From positions 1-24,328 of the forward strand of contig JBGPBV010000109.1 of NCBI GenBank assembly GCA_041481445.1: a stretch of DNA of 24,328 nt, written 5' to 3'. The DNA is from AA29 sp041481445 (GTDB lineage: Bacteria; Acidobacteriota; Vicinamibacteria; Fen-336). Both the position numbers and the translations under genes were made by a program. The notes beneath the pieces are model-generated. The model had not been told where the DNA came from and did not search any database. It saw nothing but the letters and a program-made list of their open reading frames with translations. Below are positions 7,479-14,391 of this stretch, in pieces (within the stretch, counting starts at the first letter, position 1; each line of letters starts with the position of its first letter).

Positions 7479-8855
7479 TCAGCCCTTGCTGACGGTGCGC
7501 TGGGTGGCGAACTCCTGGAGCACGTCCCAGACGTGGGGATGGCTCTGCGTGATCGCGTCCAGGGTGGGGCGGTCGAGCTCGAGCAGCTCGCAGTGCTCCG
7601 TGGCCACGATGGTGGCCATGCGCGGCTTGCCGGTGAGGATCGACATCTCGCCGAAGAACGCGCCCTCCTCCAGCTCCGCGATCGGCACCTGCTTGCCGTC
7701 GCGCTTCACGAAGGCCTTCACCGTCCCCGAGGTCAGCATGTAGAGGCTCTGGCCGGGCTCGCCCTCGCGCAGGATCACCTGCCCGCGCTCGAACGTGATC
7801 AGGTTGAGGCCCGCGATCACCGCCACCAGCTCCTCGACGGAGAAGTCCTTGAACAGCGGGCTGACCACGATCTGCGCGCCGCCGGCGGGGGCGCCGGGCG
7901 CGGACGTGGAGGGCGCGCTGGGCGAGGCCGGGAAGGCGTTCTCGAGGACGGAGAACAGCTCGTCCGCGAAGCGGCTGTCCGACATCGGGTCGGCGGCTTC
8001 GGGCTCCAGCACGACCTCGGGCTCGGGCTCGAGGACCGGCTCGACCGACTCGAACTCTCCGGTGAAGAGGTCCTGGTCGACGACGGGCGCGGCGAGCGCG
8101 GGCGGTGCCGGCGGGGGCGCGGGCGCGGCCGCCACGGGGGCTTTGGGGGCCGGCGCCGCCGGGGCGGCGGCGGCCGGGGGTACCTCCTCCACCATCTCGA
8201 GTCCCAGGTCGGCCGGCGTCTCCTCCGGTATCGCTTCCGCATGGACGGAGAGATCGAACGCGCCGGTGCTCGTGCCGGCGCCCAGGCCCGGGGCCGCCCC
8301 GCCCGAGAGGTCGAGCTCGGGCGCCGCTTCGAGCTGGAGCTCCGGCTCGGGGGCGGCGGGGCGCGGCGGCGCCGCGGCCGGGGCGCGGGGCGGTGGCGGC
8401 GGCTCCGGCTCCGCCACGCGTATCGGCGGCAGGTCCAGCTCGGCGGCCGGCGCCTCCATCCCGATCTCGATCCCGAGCTCGAACCCTCCCCCCGGCGACG
8501 GGGAGGGGGAGATCACGATGGCCTGTTTCTGCTTCTCCTGGATCAGGCCGGCCAGGCGCGAGTCGATGTCGCGCCGGCCCGGATCGATCTTCTGGATCTT
8601 CTTGAGGATGGAGATGGCCTTGGCCGCGAACCCTTCCTTGGCGAACTCGTCGGCCAGGGGGAGGAGGATGGTGACGGCCTCCCTCTCCTTGCCCGCGGAG
8701 ACGAGCACGTCCGCGAGCTGGAGGCGCAGCCGCGGGTCGTTCTTCTTGCCGAGCTGGTCGCGGATGACCTCGATGGCGCGCGAGTAGTTCTTCTTGTTGA
8801 TGAGGCTGGCGACATCTTCGTCCTTGCCCGCTCCCGTGAAACGTCCCAGCACCAT
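7479..8855 (-). CDS. TPR-linker-cyclic nucleotide-binding (CNBD) protein
   Basis: A 458-residue cytoplasmic protein. Residues 10-110 are helical and TPR-like (LINKKNYSRAIEVIRDQLGK; AISILKKIQKIDPGRRDID). Residues of about 115-325 are a long low-complexity Ala/Pro/Glu linker. Residues of about 331-450 form a CNBD with the phosphate-binding cassette FFGEMSILTGKPRMAT (400-415), keeping the Glu (E403) and Arg (R412) that contact the cyclic nucleotide in CAP/PKA-type domains. There is no DNA-binding helix-turn-helix or kinase domain, so it is probably a cAMP/cGMP-responsive scaffold rather than a transcription factor. A strong promoter lies upstream (8927-8955), and ATG 8855 has an AGGAGGG-type site about 12 bases before it. 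A shorter paralogue lies at 11809-12618 beyond ligD. Confidence 0.88.
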   Translation of the reverse strand: MVLGRFTGAGKDEDVASLINKKNYSRAIEVIRDQLGKKNDPRLRLQLADVLVSAGKEREAVTILLPLADEFAKEGFAAKAISILKKIQKIDPGRRDIDSRLAGLIQEKQKQAIVISPSPSPGGGFELGIEIGMEAPAAELDLPPIRVAEPEPPPPPRAPAAAPPRPAAPEPELQLEAAPELDLSGGAAPGLGAGTSTGAFDLSVHAEAIPEETPADLGLEMVEEVPPAAAAPAAPAPKAPVAAAPAPPPAPPALAAPVVDQDLFTGEFESVEPVLEPEPEVVLEPEAADPMSDSRFADELFSVLENAFPASPSAPSTSAPGAPAGGAQIVVSPLFKDFSVEELVAVIAGLNLITFERGQVILREGEPGQSLYMLTSGTVKAFVKRDGKQVPIAELEEGAFFGEMSILTGKPRMATIVATEHCELLELDRPTLDAITQSHPHVWDVLQEFATQRTVSKG

Positions 8856-8926
8856 CTCGGCTTCACCCTCCTCGGCCCGCGGTCTCCGCGGTGGAGAACG
8901 CCCGCGTCCTCGCCGCGTTCAGGGCG

Positions 8927-8955
8927 AGATTACGGGTCCCGCGCGTGCCTGTCAA
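8927..8955 (-). promoter_or_regulatory. Sigma-70-type promoter of the CNBD gene
   Basis: On the minus strand TTGACA (8950-8955) and TAATCT (8927-8932) are separated by exactly 17 bases, a near-consensus promoter. Transcription would begin near 8920 and give a leader of about 65 bases before the ATG at 8855. The -35 box overlaps the stop codon of the upstream peptidase relic. Confidence 0.75.
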
Positions 8956-9092
8956 AAAGAGGCGGGGCGGCCGTAGCGCCGCATGATTTCGATCACACGA
9001 TCCACGGGCAGGGCCTCCGCGGACCCGATCGCGCTCGTGACGGGGGTGGCGCGCAGGAGCGAGTTGTAGACGGCCTCCTCCGTCCCCTCCAG
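8952..9092 (-). pseudogene. C-terminal relic of a P1 (DmpA/S58) family peptidase
   Basis: Starting directly after the ligD stop codon, one minus-strand frame reads LEGTEEAVYNSLLRATPVTS, then a short segment, then ALPVDRVIEIMRRYGRPASF and a stop: 46 residues. This matches, from memory, the usual C-terminus of P1-family (DmpA/BapA-type) aminopeptidases, which end in a pattern like (E)ATEEAVLNAL...T...G...ALPxDRLxxLLxxYGR. The remainder of such a protein (normally more than 300 residues, including the autocatalytic cleavage site) is absent, since the upstream DNA is ligD. There is no start codon or ribosome-binding site of its own. I read it as a truncated remnant left by a rearrangement that placed ligD here. 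Alternatively it is untranslated DNA with a chance resemblance, which I find less likely given the match along the whole 46 residues. Confidence 0.6.
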
Positions 9093-9093
9093 T

Positions 9094-11706
9094 TCAGATC
9101 GCCAGCTTTCGCCGGACCGCGGCCGTGATGCCCTGCCGGACGGTGGCGTACCGCTTCCAGGGATCGGCGGAAGGCGAGGCCAGCCGCGGGCGGACGTTGC
9201 CCACGTGGAACTGGTCGGGGCGCACGCCCTTCTCCAGCTCGTCCCAGCCGATCGGCATGGAGACGGGCGCGCCCGGCCGCGCGCGCGTGGAGTAGGCCGC
9301 GACCGAGGTGTTGCCGCGGTTGTTCCGGAAGTAGTCGATGAGGATCTTCCCGCGGCGCCGGGCCTTGGGCATCGCCGTCGTGTAGTCCTTCGGCCGCGCG
9401 CGCTCCAGCTCCTCGGAGAGGGCGCGCGAGAACGCGAACGACTCGTCCCAGGTCGAGGCCGGCCGCAACGGAACGACCACGTGCAGCCCCTTGCCCCCCG
9501 TGGTCTTCACGAAGCTCTCGAAGTGGAGCGCGTGGAGCCGGGTGCGCAGCGCTTGCGCGGCCGCCACCACCCGATCCCAGGACACCGCGGGATCGGGATC
9601 GAGGTCGAAGACCACCCGGTCCGGCCTCTCGACCGTGTCCGCGAGCGCGTTCCAGGTGTGGATCTCGAGTATCCCCATCTGCACGAGCGAGACGAGGCCG
9701 GCGAGGTCGTCGGCCACGAGGTACTCGCCCTTCTTGGTCTTCTCCTGGATCTTCACGCGGCGGAGGGCGGGGGGGGCCCAGACCAGGCTGTGCTTCATGT
9801 AGAAGCAGTCCTTCTCCGCGCCCTCCGGGCAGCGCACGAGGGTGAGGGGACGCCCCTTCACGTGGGGAAGGACCGCGTCCGCGATCGAGACGTAGAAGGC
9901 GGCGAGGTCGCGCTTGGTGATCCCCTGCGGCGCGTAGAGCACGCGATCGGGGTGGGTGAGGCGCACGCCCGCGACGACCTCCTCGCCGCCCGTCCGGGGT
10001 CCTCGCCGGGGCTCCGCCGTCGCCGCCTCCACCGAGCGCGGGATCTCGCGCACGACGTCGCGCGCCTTCTTGTCCTGGCGCAATCCCTGGAAGGACGGGT
10101 GGCGCAGCCGCCCGTCGGAGGTCCACTCCGTGAAGGTCACCTCGCCCACCAGGTCCGGCCGCACCCAGTGGGCGCGCGTCACTCCGGGGATGCGCGCGTG
10201 CTTGAACGGCGAGCCCGGCTGCTCGATGGCGGCCAGCCGCCGGTGCATCTCCTGGAGGGCCTTGGCCGTGAACCCCGTCCCCACCTTGCCCGCGAACTCG
10301 AGCTGCCCGCTCGTGTCGAAGACGCCGAGGAGCAGGGCCCCGAGGCCGGCCCGGGAGCCCGCGGGGTCCGTGTAACCCCCGATCACGAACTCCTGCCGCT
10401 GGAGGCACTTCACCTTCAGCCAGGTGCGCGAGCGGCTGGGCTCGTAGGGCGCGTCCCGGCGCTTGGACACGATGCCTTCCACGCCGAGCGCGCAGGCCTC
10501 CTTGAAGAACGCCCCGCCCGAGCCCACCACGTGATCGCTGAAGCGCAGGGGCGAGCCGGGGGCGGACGCGCCCAGCAGATCCTTGAGGAGCGTCTTGCGC
10601 GCCTCGAGCGGCGAGCGTGAGAGGGAGATCCCGTCCAGGTGGACGAGGTCGAACAGGAAGTACGCCAGGGACCCCTTGTCGCGGGAGGTGAGCGCGTTCT
10701 GGAGGGCCTGGAAGCTGGTCGTGCCGCTCGGCAACACGACCGCGACCTCGCCGTCGAGGAGGGCGGAGCGGACGGGAAGGGCCTCGACGGCGGCGGCCAC
10801 GGTGGGGAACTGCGCCGTCCAGTCCTTGCCATTGCGGCTCACGAGGCGCGCCCGGCCGTCCTGCAGGCGCGCCAGGATGCGGTAGCCGTCGAACTTCATC
10901 TCGTGGAGCCAGTCGTCACCCTTGGGCGGCTCGTCTACGAGGGTGGCGAGCTGGGCGGCGGGGGTGGCGGGCAGCGGTCCCTTGCGCGCGGCCGGGAGGG
11001 CGGCCGCGGCCGTCGACAGGTCCCGGCGCGGCGGGGCCGGCTTGGCCCGCCCGACGCGCGCGGCCCGCGTCGCCCGCCCGCGCACCTCGCCTTCGGCCTT
11101 TCCGTCTTCGCCTCGGTTCGAGCTCCACACGCGGTCGCGGTCCGCCGCGATCTCCTCCAGGGAGCGCCCCGTGGTCACGCTCTCCGGCCGGTCCTCGGTG
11201 ATGCGGTAGACGTTCGAAGACCGGACCTGCTCGTCGCGCTCCTTGATGAGGAGCCAGGTCTTGGCCTCGTCGCGCGCGTCGCGCCCCTTGATCTTGACCA
11301 GCGTCCACTTGCCCTGGAGCTTCGCGCCTTCGAGCCTGAACTTCAGGGCGCCCTTGCGCAGGCCCTGGTGGGGATCCTCGAGCGGCTCCCACGTGCCGTG
11401 GTCCCACAGCAGCACCGTCCCCCCGCCGTACTGGCCCTCGGGGATGATCCCTTCGAAGTCGCCGTACTCGACCGGGTGATCCTCGGTCTGCATCGCGAGC
11501 CGCTTGTCGGCCGGGTCGAGGCTCGGACCCTTGGGCACCGCCCAGCTCTTGAGGACGCCTTCCATCTCGAGCCGGAAGTCGTAGTGGAGGCGCGTCGCCG
11601 CGTGCTTCTGGATGACGAAGGACCGGCCGTCCTTCCTGGTCTCGCTCCCCTTGGGCTCGGGAGTGAGGGCGAAGTTCCGCTTGCGGTGGTACTCGCCCAA
11701 TCCCAT
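9094..11706 (-). CDS. ligD: Multifunctional DNA ligase D (PE-Lig-Pol)
   Basis: An 870-residue enzyme of bacterial non-homologous end joining, with domains in the order phosphoesterase, ligase, polymerase. The PE domain (about 1-165) shows ATRLHYDFRLE (37-47) and DHPVEYGDFEG (76-86), with its conserved His and acidic metal ligands. A basic Ala/Pro linker (200-245) follows. The ATP-dependent ligase has the nucleotidyl-acceptor lysine in KFDGYR (K271), motif III around LFDLVHLDG (351-359), motif IV EGIVSKR (410-416) and motif V WLKVKC (429-434), then an OB fold. The AEP-type polymerase (about 575-870) carries the metal-binding DLDPD (701-705), TTGGKGLHV (735-743) and LIDYFRN (789-795). All catalytic motifs appear intact. 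ATG 11706 has a GAGGAGGAGG site. No ku gene lies in this window, although ku and ligD are often neighbours. Confidence 0.97.
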   Translation of the reverse strand: MGLGEYHRKRNFALTPEPKGSETRKDGRSFVIQKHAATRLHYDFRLEMEGVLKSWAVPKGPSLDPADKRLAMQTEDHPVEYGDFEGIIPEGQYGGGTVLLWDHGTWEPLEDPHQGLRKGALKFRLEGAKLQGKWTLVKIKGRDARDEAKTWLLIKERDEQVRSSNVYRITEDRPESVTTGRSLEEIAADRDRVWSSNRGEDGKAEGEVRGRATRAARVGRAKPAPPRRDLSTAAAALPAARKGPLPATPAAQLATLVDEPPKGDDWLHEMKFDGYRILARLQDGRARLVSRNGKDWTAQFPTVAAAVEALPVRSALLDGEVAVVLPSGTTSFQALQNALTSRDKGSLAYFLFDLVHLDGISLSRSPLEARKTLLKDLLGASAPGSPLRFSDHVVGSGGAFFKEACALGVEGIVSKRRDAPYEPSRSRTWLKVKCLQRQEFVIGGYTDPAGSRAGLGALLLGVFDTSGQLEFAGKVGTGFTAKALQEMHRRLAAIEQPGSPFKHARIPGVTRAHWVRPDLVGEVTFTEWTSDGRLRHPSFQGLRQDKKARDVVREIPRSVEAATAEPRRGPRTGGEEVVAGVRLTHPDRVLYAPQGITKRDLAAFYVSIADAVLPHVKGRPLTLVRCPEGAEKDCFYMKHSLVWAPPALRRVKIQEKTKKGEYLVADDLAGLVSLVQMGILEIHTWNALADTVERPDRVVFDLDPDPAVSWDRVVAAAQALRTRLHALHFESFVKTTGGKGLHVVVPLRPASTWDESFAFSRALSEELERARPKDYTTAMPKARRRGKILIDYFRNNRGNTSVAAYSTRARPGAPVSMPIGWDELEKGVRPDQFHVGNVRPRLASPSADPWKRYATVRQGITAAVRRKLAI

Positions 11707-11755
11707 CGGCCGGCCTCCTCCTCTCGATGTTAGCGCGCGCGGCCCCCGCGCGTAT

Positions 11756-11785
11756 TTGACAGTCCAGCCGGCGACGCCCTACGCT
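11756..11785 (+). promoter_or_regulatory. Sigma-70-type promoter of the short CNBD gene
   Basis: TTGACA (11756-11761) and TACGCT (11780-11785, the TAnnnT type) are 18 bases apart. Transcription would start near 11792, giving a leader of about 17 bases that just includes the GAGGAGG ribosome-binding site before the GTG at 11809. It lies between divergent ligD and the CNBD gene. Confidence 0.6.
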
Positions 11786-11808
11786 CGCGCGACCGCGAGG
11801 AGGCCCGC

Positions 11809-12618
11809 GTGCTCGACTGGTTCGGGGGAGAGGCCACCCTCCCCGAGCTCATCCAGCGCAAGAAGTACCGCAAGGCGGAGGCTCTCCTGCGGAAGGAGTT
11901 CCAGGGCGGCCGCCGTGACGCGGACCTCCGGCTGCAGCTCGCGGACGTCCTGGCGCTGGACGGCCGCGGAGCGGAAGCGGTGCCGATCTACATCGGACTG
12001 GCCGACGAGCTGGGCCGGGCCGGCAACGCGCCCAAGGCGATCGCGGTCCTCAAGAAGATCGAGCGCCTGGCCCCGGGGCGCCGCGACGTCGCCGACCGTA
12101 TCGTGAAGCTCCTCGGGGACGGAGGAACGGCCGCGGGCGAGGTCGAGCCCAGGGAGCCGCCCGAGCTCGGCCTGGAGCCCGAGCCCGGCCCCACGGAGAC
12201 GGAGGCGCCACCGCCCGGCGGTGTGCTCTCGAGCCCGCTCTTCGGCGACTTCTCGCGGGAGGACCTCCGGGCCGTGATCGGCGGCCTGCAATTCCTCACG
12301 TTCGAGCCGGGGGACATCATCGTCGGCGACGGGGATGCGGGCGACAGCCTCTTCGTCATCAGCACCGGCCGCGTCAAGGCGTTCGTGAAGGGGGCGGAGG
12401 GCCGCTACCGCCAGGCCCGGGAGATGGGGGAGGGGGACTTCTTCGGCGAGATCGCGCTCCTCTACGGCCGCCCGCGCACGGCCACGGTGACCGCGGCCGA
12501 GAGCTGCGAGCTGCTGTGCCTCGAGCGCTCCACGGTGGAATCGCTGGCCGCGACGCGCCCGCGCGTGCGCGAGGTCCTCGAGTCGTTCTGCACCACGCGG
12601 GCGGGGGCGGGAGGCTGA
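11809..12618 (+). CDS. Short cyclic nucleotide-binding (CNBD) protein, paralogue of the 7479-8855 product
   Basis: A 269-residue cytoplasmic protein with the same plan as the CNBD protein on the other side of ligD, but with a linker of only about 30 residues. The N-terminal helical part (LIQRKKYRKAEALLRKEF; AIAVLKKIERLAPGRRDVAD) aligns with residues 18-98 of the paralogue. The C-terminal CNBD (about 143-262) has the cassette FFGEIALLYGRPRTAT (211-226), with E214 and R223 kept, so cyclic-nucleotide binding looks possible. There is no output domain. The start is a GTG at 11809, supported by the GAGGAGG ribosome-binding site (about 11797-11803) and the lack of a better ATG. It converges on the iron permease gene with a 16-base gap. 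Confidence 0.87.
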   Translation: MLDWFGGEATLPELIQRKKYRKAEALLRKEFQGGRRDADLRLQLADVLALDGRGAEAVPIYIGLADELGRAGNAPKAIAVLKKIERLAPGRRDVADRIVKLLGDGGTAAGEVEPREPPELGLEPEPGPTETEAPPPGGVLSSPLFGDFSREDLRAVIGGLQFLTFEPGDIIVGDGDAGDSLFVISTGRVKAFVKGAEGRYRQAREMGEGDFFGEIALLYGRPRTATVTAAESCELLCLERSTVESLAATRPRVREVLESFCTTRAGAGG

Positions 12619-12634
12619 GAGCCGGTCTCCCCGG

Positions 12635-13114
12635 TCATTGCGTCCGTGCGCTCGTCTTTCGGTGCGCCCGCGCCTTGCTCTGGTGGCGGCGCTCCGCCTC
12701 GTCGATGGAGTGGGACTCCCGGATGTCGACCGCCTCGCGTGCTCGTCGCGAGAGCTCCTGGTAGTGGACCTGCAGGATGCGCAGGTCCTCGCCGGTCAGG
12801 TCCTCGACGCTGATGAGCCGGTTGCTCGCCCCCTCCAGCGCGGCCACCAGCTCGTTGAGCTTGAGCTGGACGGCGAGGCCGTCCTTGTTCTGGGTCTGCT
12901 GGATCAGGAAGACCATCAGGAACGTGACGATCGTGGTCCCGGTGTTGATGACGAGCTGCCAGGTGTTGGAGAAGTGGAAGAGCGGACCCGTGATGACCCA
13001 GGCCAGGATCACCCCCAGCGCGATCGCGAAGGCCGGTACGCTGCCCGTGAAGCGGGTGGCGGCGGAGGCGAAGCGTTCGAAGGTCCGGCCGAAGGCGTGG
13101 GAGCGCGAAGCCAT
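12635..13114 (-). CDS. Low-affinity iron permease family protein
   Basis: A 159-residue membrane protein. Two hydrophobic helices (about 24-45 and 52-72) are joined through the family hallmark GPLFHFSNTWQLVINTGTTI (43-62) and followed by VTFLMVFLIQQTQNKDGLAV, which matches the bacterial low-affinity iron permease (Fet4-like) family closely. The rest is a cytoplasmic helical region (LKLNELVAALEGASNRLISVEDLTGEDL) with a basic tail. The family name comes from distant similarity to yeast Fet4; iron transport by the short bacterial forms is not established as far as I know. ATG 13114 has a strong AAGGAGGAGG site. The frame is open further upstream, but that extension lies antisense to the response-regulator gene. 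It is divergent from that gene with a 70-base gap. Confidence 0.88.
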   Translation of the reverse strand: MASRSHAFGRTFERFASAATRFTGSVPAFAIALGVILAWVITGPLFHFSNTWQLVINTGTTIVTFLMVFLIQQTQNKDGLAVQLKLNELVAALEGASNRLISVEDLTGEDLRILQVHYQELSRRAREAVDIRESHSIDEAERRHQSKARAHRKTSARTQ

Positions 13115-13184
13115 GTGCTGCCTCCTCCTTGATCCCATCGTACACGCCGCAGGGATTTCGGCATGGCCGGGCAACGATTTAGCG

Positions 13185-13667
13185 ATGGCGTGGGACTTGC
13201 ACGACAGAGTCGCCGTGGGGAAGATCGCGGCGCTCGAGGGCGTCCGTGTGCTGCTCGTCGAGGACGACGAGGACACCCGCGAGGTGCTCACGCTCGGCCT
13301 CGAGCTGCAGGGAGCCGAGGTGCGCGCGGTCGGCTCGGCCGAGGCCGCCTTGCGCGCGGTCGAGGAGTTCTCGCCGCACGTGATCCTGAGCGACATCGGC
13401 CTCCCCGACGAGGACGGGCTCTCGATGATCCGCAAGCTGAGGCGGCTGCCGGCGGCCCGCGGCCGCATCCCGGCGGCGGCGGTCACCGCGTTCACGCTCG
13501 GCGACGACGGGCAGGAGCCGATCCGCGCGGGCTTCCAACGGCACTTCCGCAAGCCCGTCGAGACGCGCGCGCTGTTCGAGGCGGTGGCGGAGCTGGCCCG
13601 GCTCGGCACGGTCGAGCGCCGGGCGCGCCGCCGCCACGACGAAGACGCGGACAGCCAGGCCGTCTGA
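13185..13667 (+). CDS. Single-domain response regulator (receiver only)
   Basis: A 160-residue protein made of one REC domain (about 19-140) and short tails. The acidic pocket is VEDDED (E26, D27, D28), the phosphoacceptor is D70 in LSDIGLPDEDG, the switch Thr is T101 in AVTAF, and the conserved Lys is K123 in RKPV; all are intact. There is no DNA-binding or enzymatic output domain, so it acts by protein interaction (CheY/DivK-like) or in a phosphorelay. No histidine kinase is in the window, so it is an orphan here. ATG 13185 is chosen because the frame upstream lies antisense to the iron permease gene; a GTG at 13215 is an alternative that still leaves the receiver whole. The basic tail ERRARRRHDEDADSQAV is unusual. 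Confidence 0.9.
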   Translation: MAWDLHDRVAVGKIAALEGVRVLLVEDDEDTREVLTLGLELQGAEVRAVGSAEAALRAVEEFSPHVILSDIGLPDEDGLSMIRKLRRLPAARGRIPAAAVTAFTLGDDGQEPIRAGFQRHFRKPVETRALFEAVAELARLGTVERRARRRHDEDADSQAV

Positions 13668-13697
13668 ACCGGAGGCCGCCCGGCCTCGCCGCCCGGG

Positions 13698-13931
13698 CTA
13701 CACGATCGCGGCTGCTTCGGCCCAGGCCGGCCGCGCCGCCAGTCCCCGGCGCGCGTAGACCTTGAGGAACTGCTCGTCGGTCAGGCCGTCACCCCCGGAG
13801 AGATGGCGCTCGATGGCGGCGGCAAGGTTGATCGGGCGGCGCTGGGTCGGAGGGGCGGGATTCCGCCATACCAGCCGGAGGGCCGTCGGCCGGCCCGGCG
13901 CGTCCGCGGAATCGACAGGATCCCCGCTCAT
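13698..13931 (-). CDS. Hypothetical 77-residue protein
   Basis: A small ORF starting at ATG 13931 (MSGDPVDSADAPGRPTALRL). The N-terminal half is Pro/Arg-rich and the second half is helical (INLAAAIERHLSGGDGLTDE, then QFLKVYARRGLAARP). The second half looks like a genuine folded segment, with regular spacing of hydrophobic residues, but I recognise no family. There is only a weak purine-rich stretch before the ATG. It lies on the same strand as the next ORF upstream (91-residue membrane protein) with a 53-base gap, which suggests a small two-gene unit. It could also be non-coding. Confidence 0.5.
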   Translation of the reverse strand: MSGDPVDSADAPGRPTALRLVWRNPAPPTQRRPINLAAAIERHLSGGDGLTDEQFLKVYARRGLAARPAWAEAAAIV

Positions 13932-13984
13932 TCGAGGCGACGGTAGCACCTGGATCCGTCCGGTCAGGTCCGATCGGGAGCCGC

Positions 13985-14260
13985 CTACCAGAGCTCGCCG
14001 AGCGAGTCGTACAGGAGCTTGACGGAGGCGGTGATGATGGCCCAGGCGGCCAGGATCGCGCTCGGCTCGCGGGCATCGGCCAGGGTGAGGCCGAGCACGG
14101 CGGCCGTGGACAGCGCGACCATCGTCTTCGCGACCGCGTCTCCGCGCAGCGCCTTGAGGGACGGCCAGGGCGTCAGCTCCGCCACGTACCCGATCAGCAG
14201 GACGAGGCTCCACGCGACGGCCCACGAGTCGACGAACACCCGGATCAAGTCGGTCGTCAC
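13985..14260 (-). CDS. Hypothetical 91-residue membrane protein
   Basis: A small hydrophobic protein with three likely membrane segments (about 9-24, 43-60 and 66-80). GTG 14260 is preferred over the longer open frame to 14320. It is preceded by a GGAGGGGGG site and begins with TDLIRVFVDSWAVAWSLVL, whereas the upstream extension is an Arg-rich run with no protein-like character. The C-terminus SVKLLYDSLGELW is compact. No family is recognised; the size and three-helix layout resemble many uncharacterised small inner-membrane proteins. It is divergent from the Mla operon with 131 bases between the starts. Confidence 0.6.
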   Translation of the reverse strand: MTTDLIRVFVDSWAVAWSLVLLIGYVAELTPWPSLKALRGDAVAKTMVALSTAAVLGLTLADAREPSAILAAWAIITASVKLLYDSLGELW

Positions 14261-14391
14261 GGCCCCCCTCCGCCGCCGCCCGGCGCGGTCGCGCCCGCGA
14301 GCGGCGCGGTACCTTACCACAGGTGCCGGGGGCTCTCGATCCTGTCCATGACGCGCGGTGGGACGGACTTTTGCATAGTATTGAAATTGAA

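Noticed and set aside
8993..10408. A 471-codon minus-strand open frame inside ligD
   Set aside because: It is out of frame with the recognised polymerase domain of LigD and has Arg/Gly/Pro-rich composition. Its extension past the ligD stop is also in a different frame from the peptidase relic.
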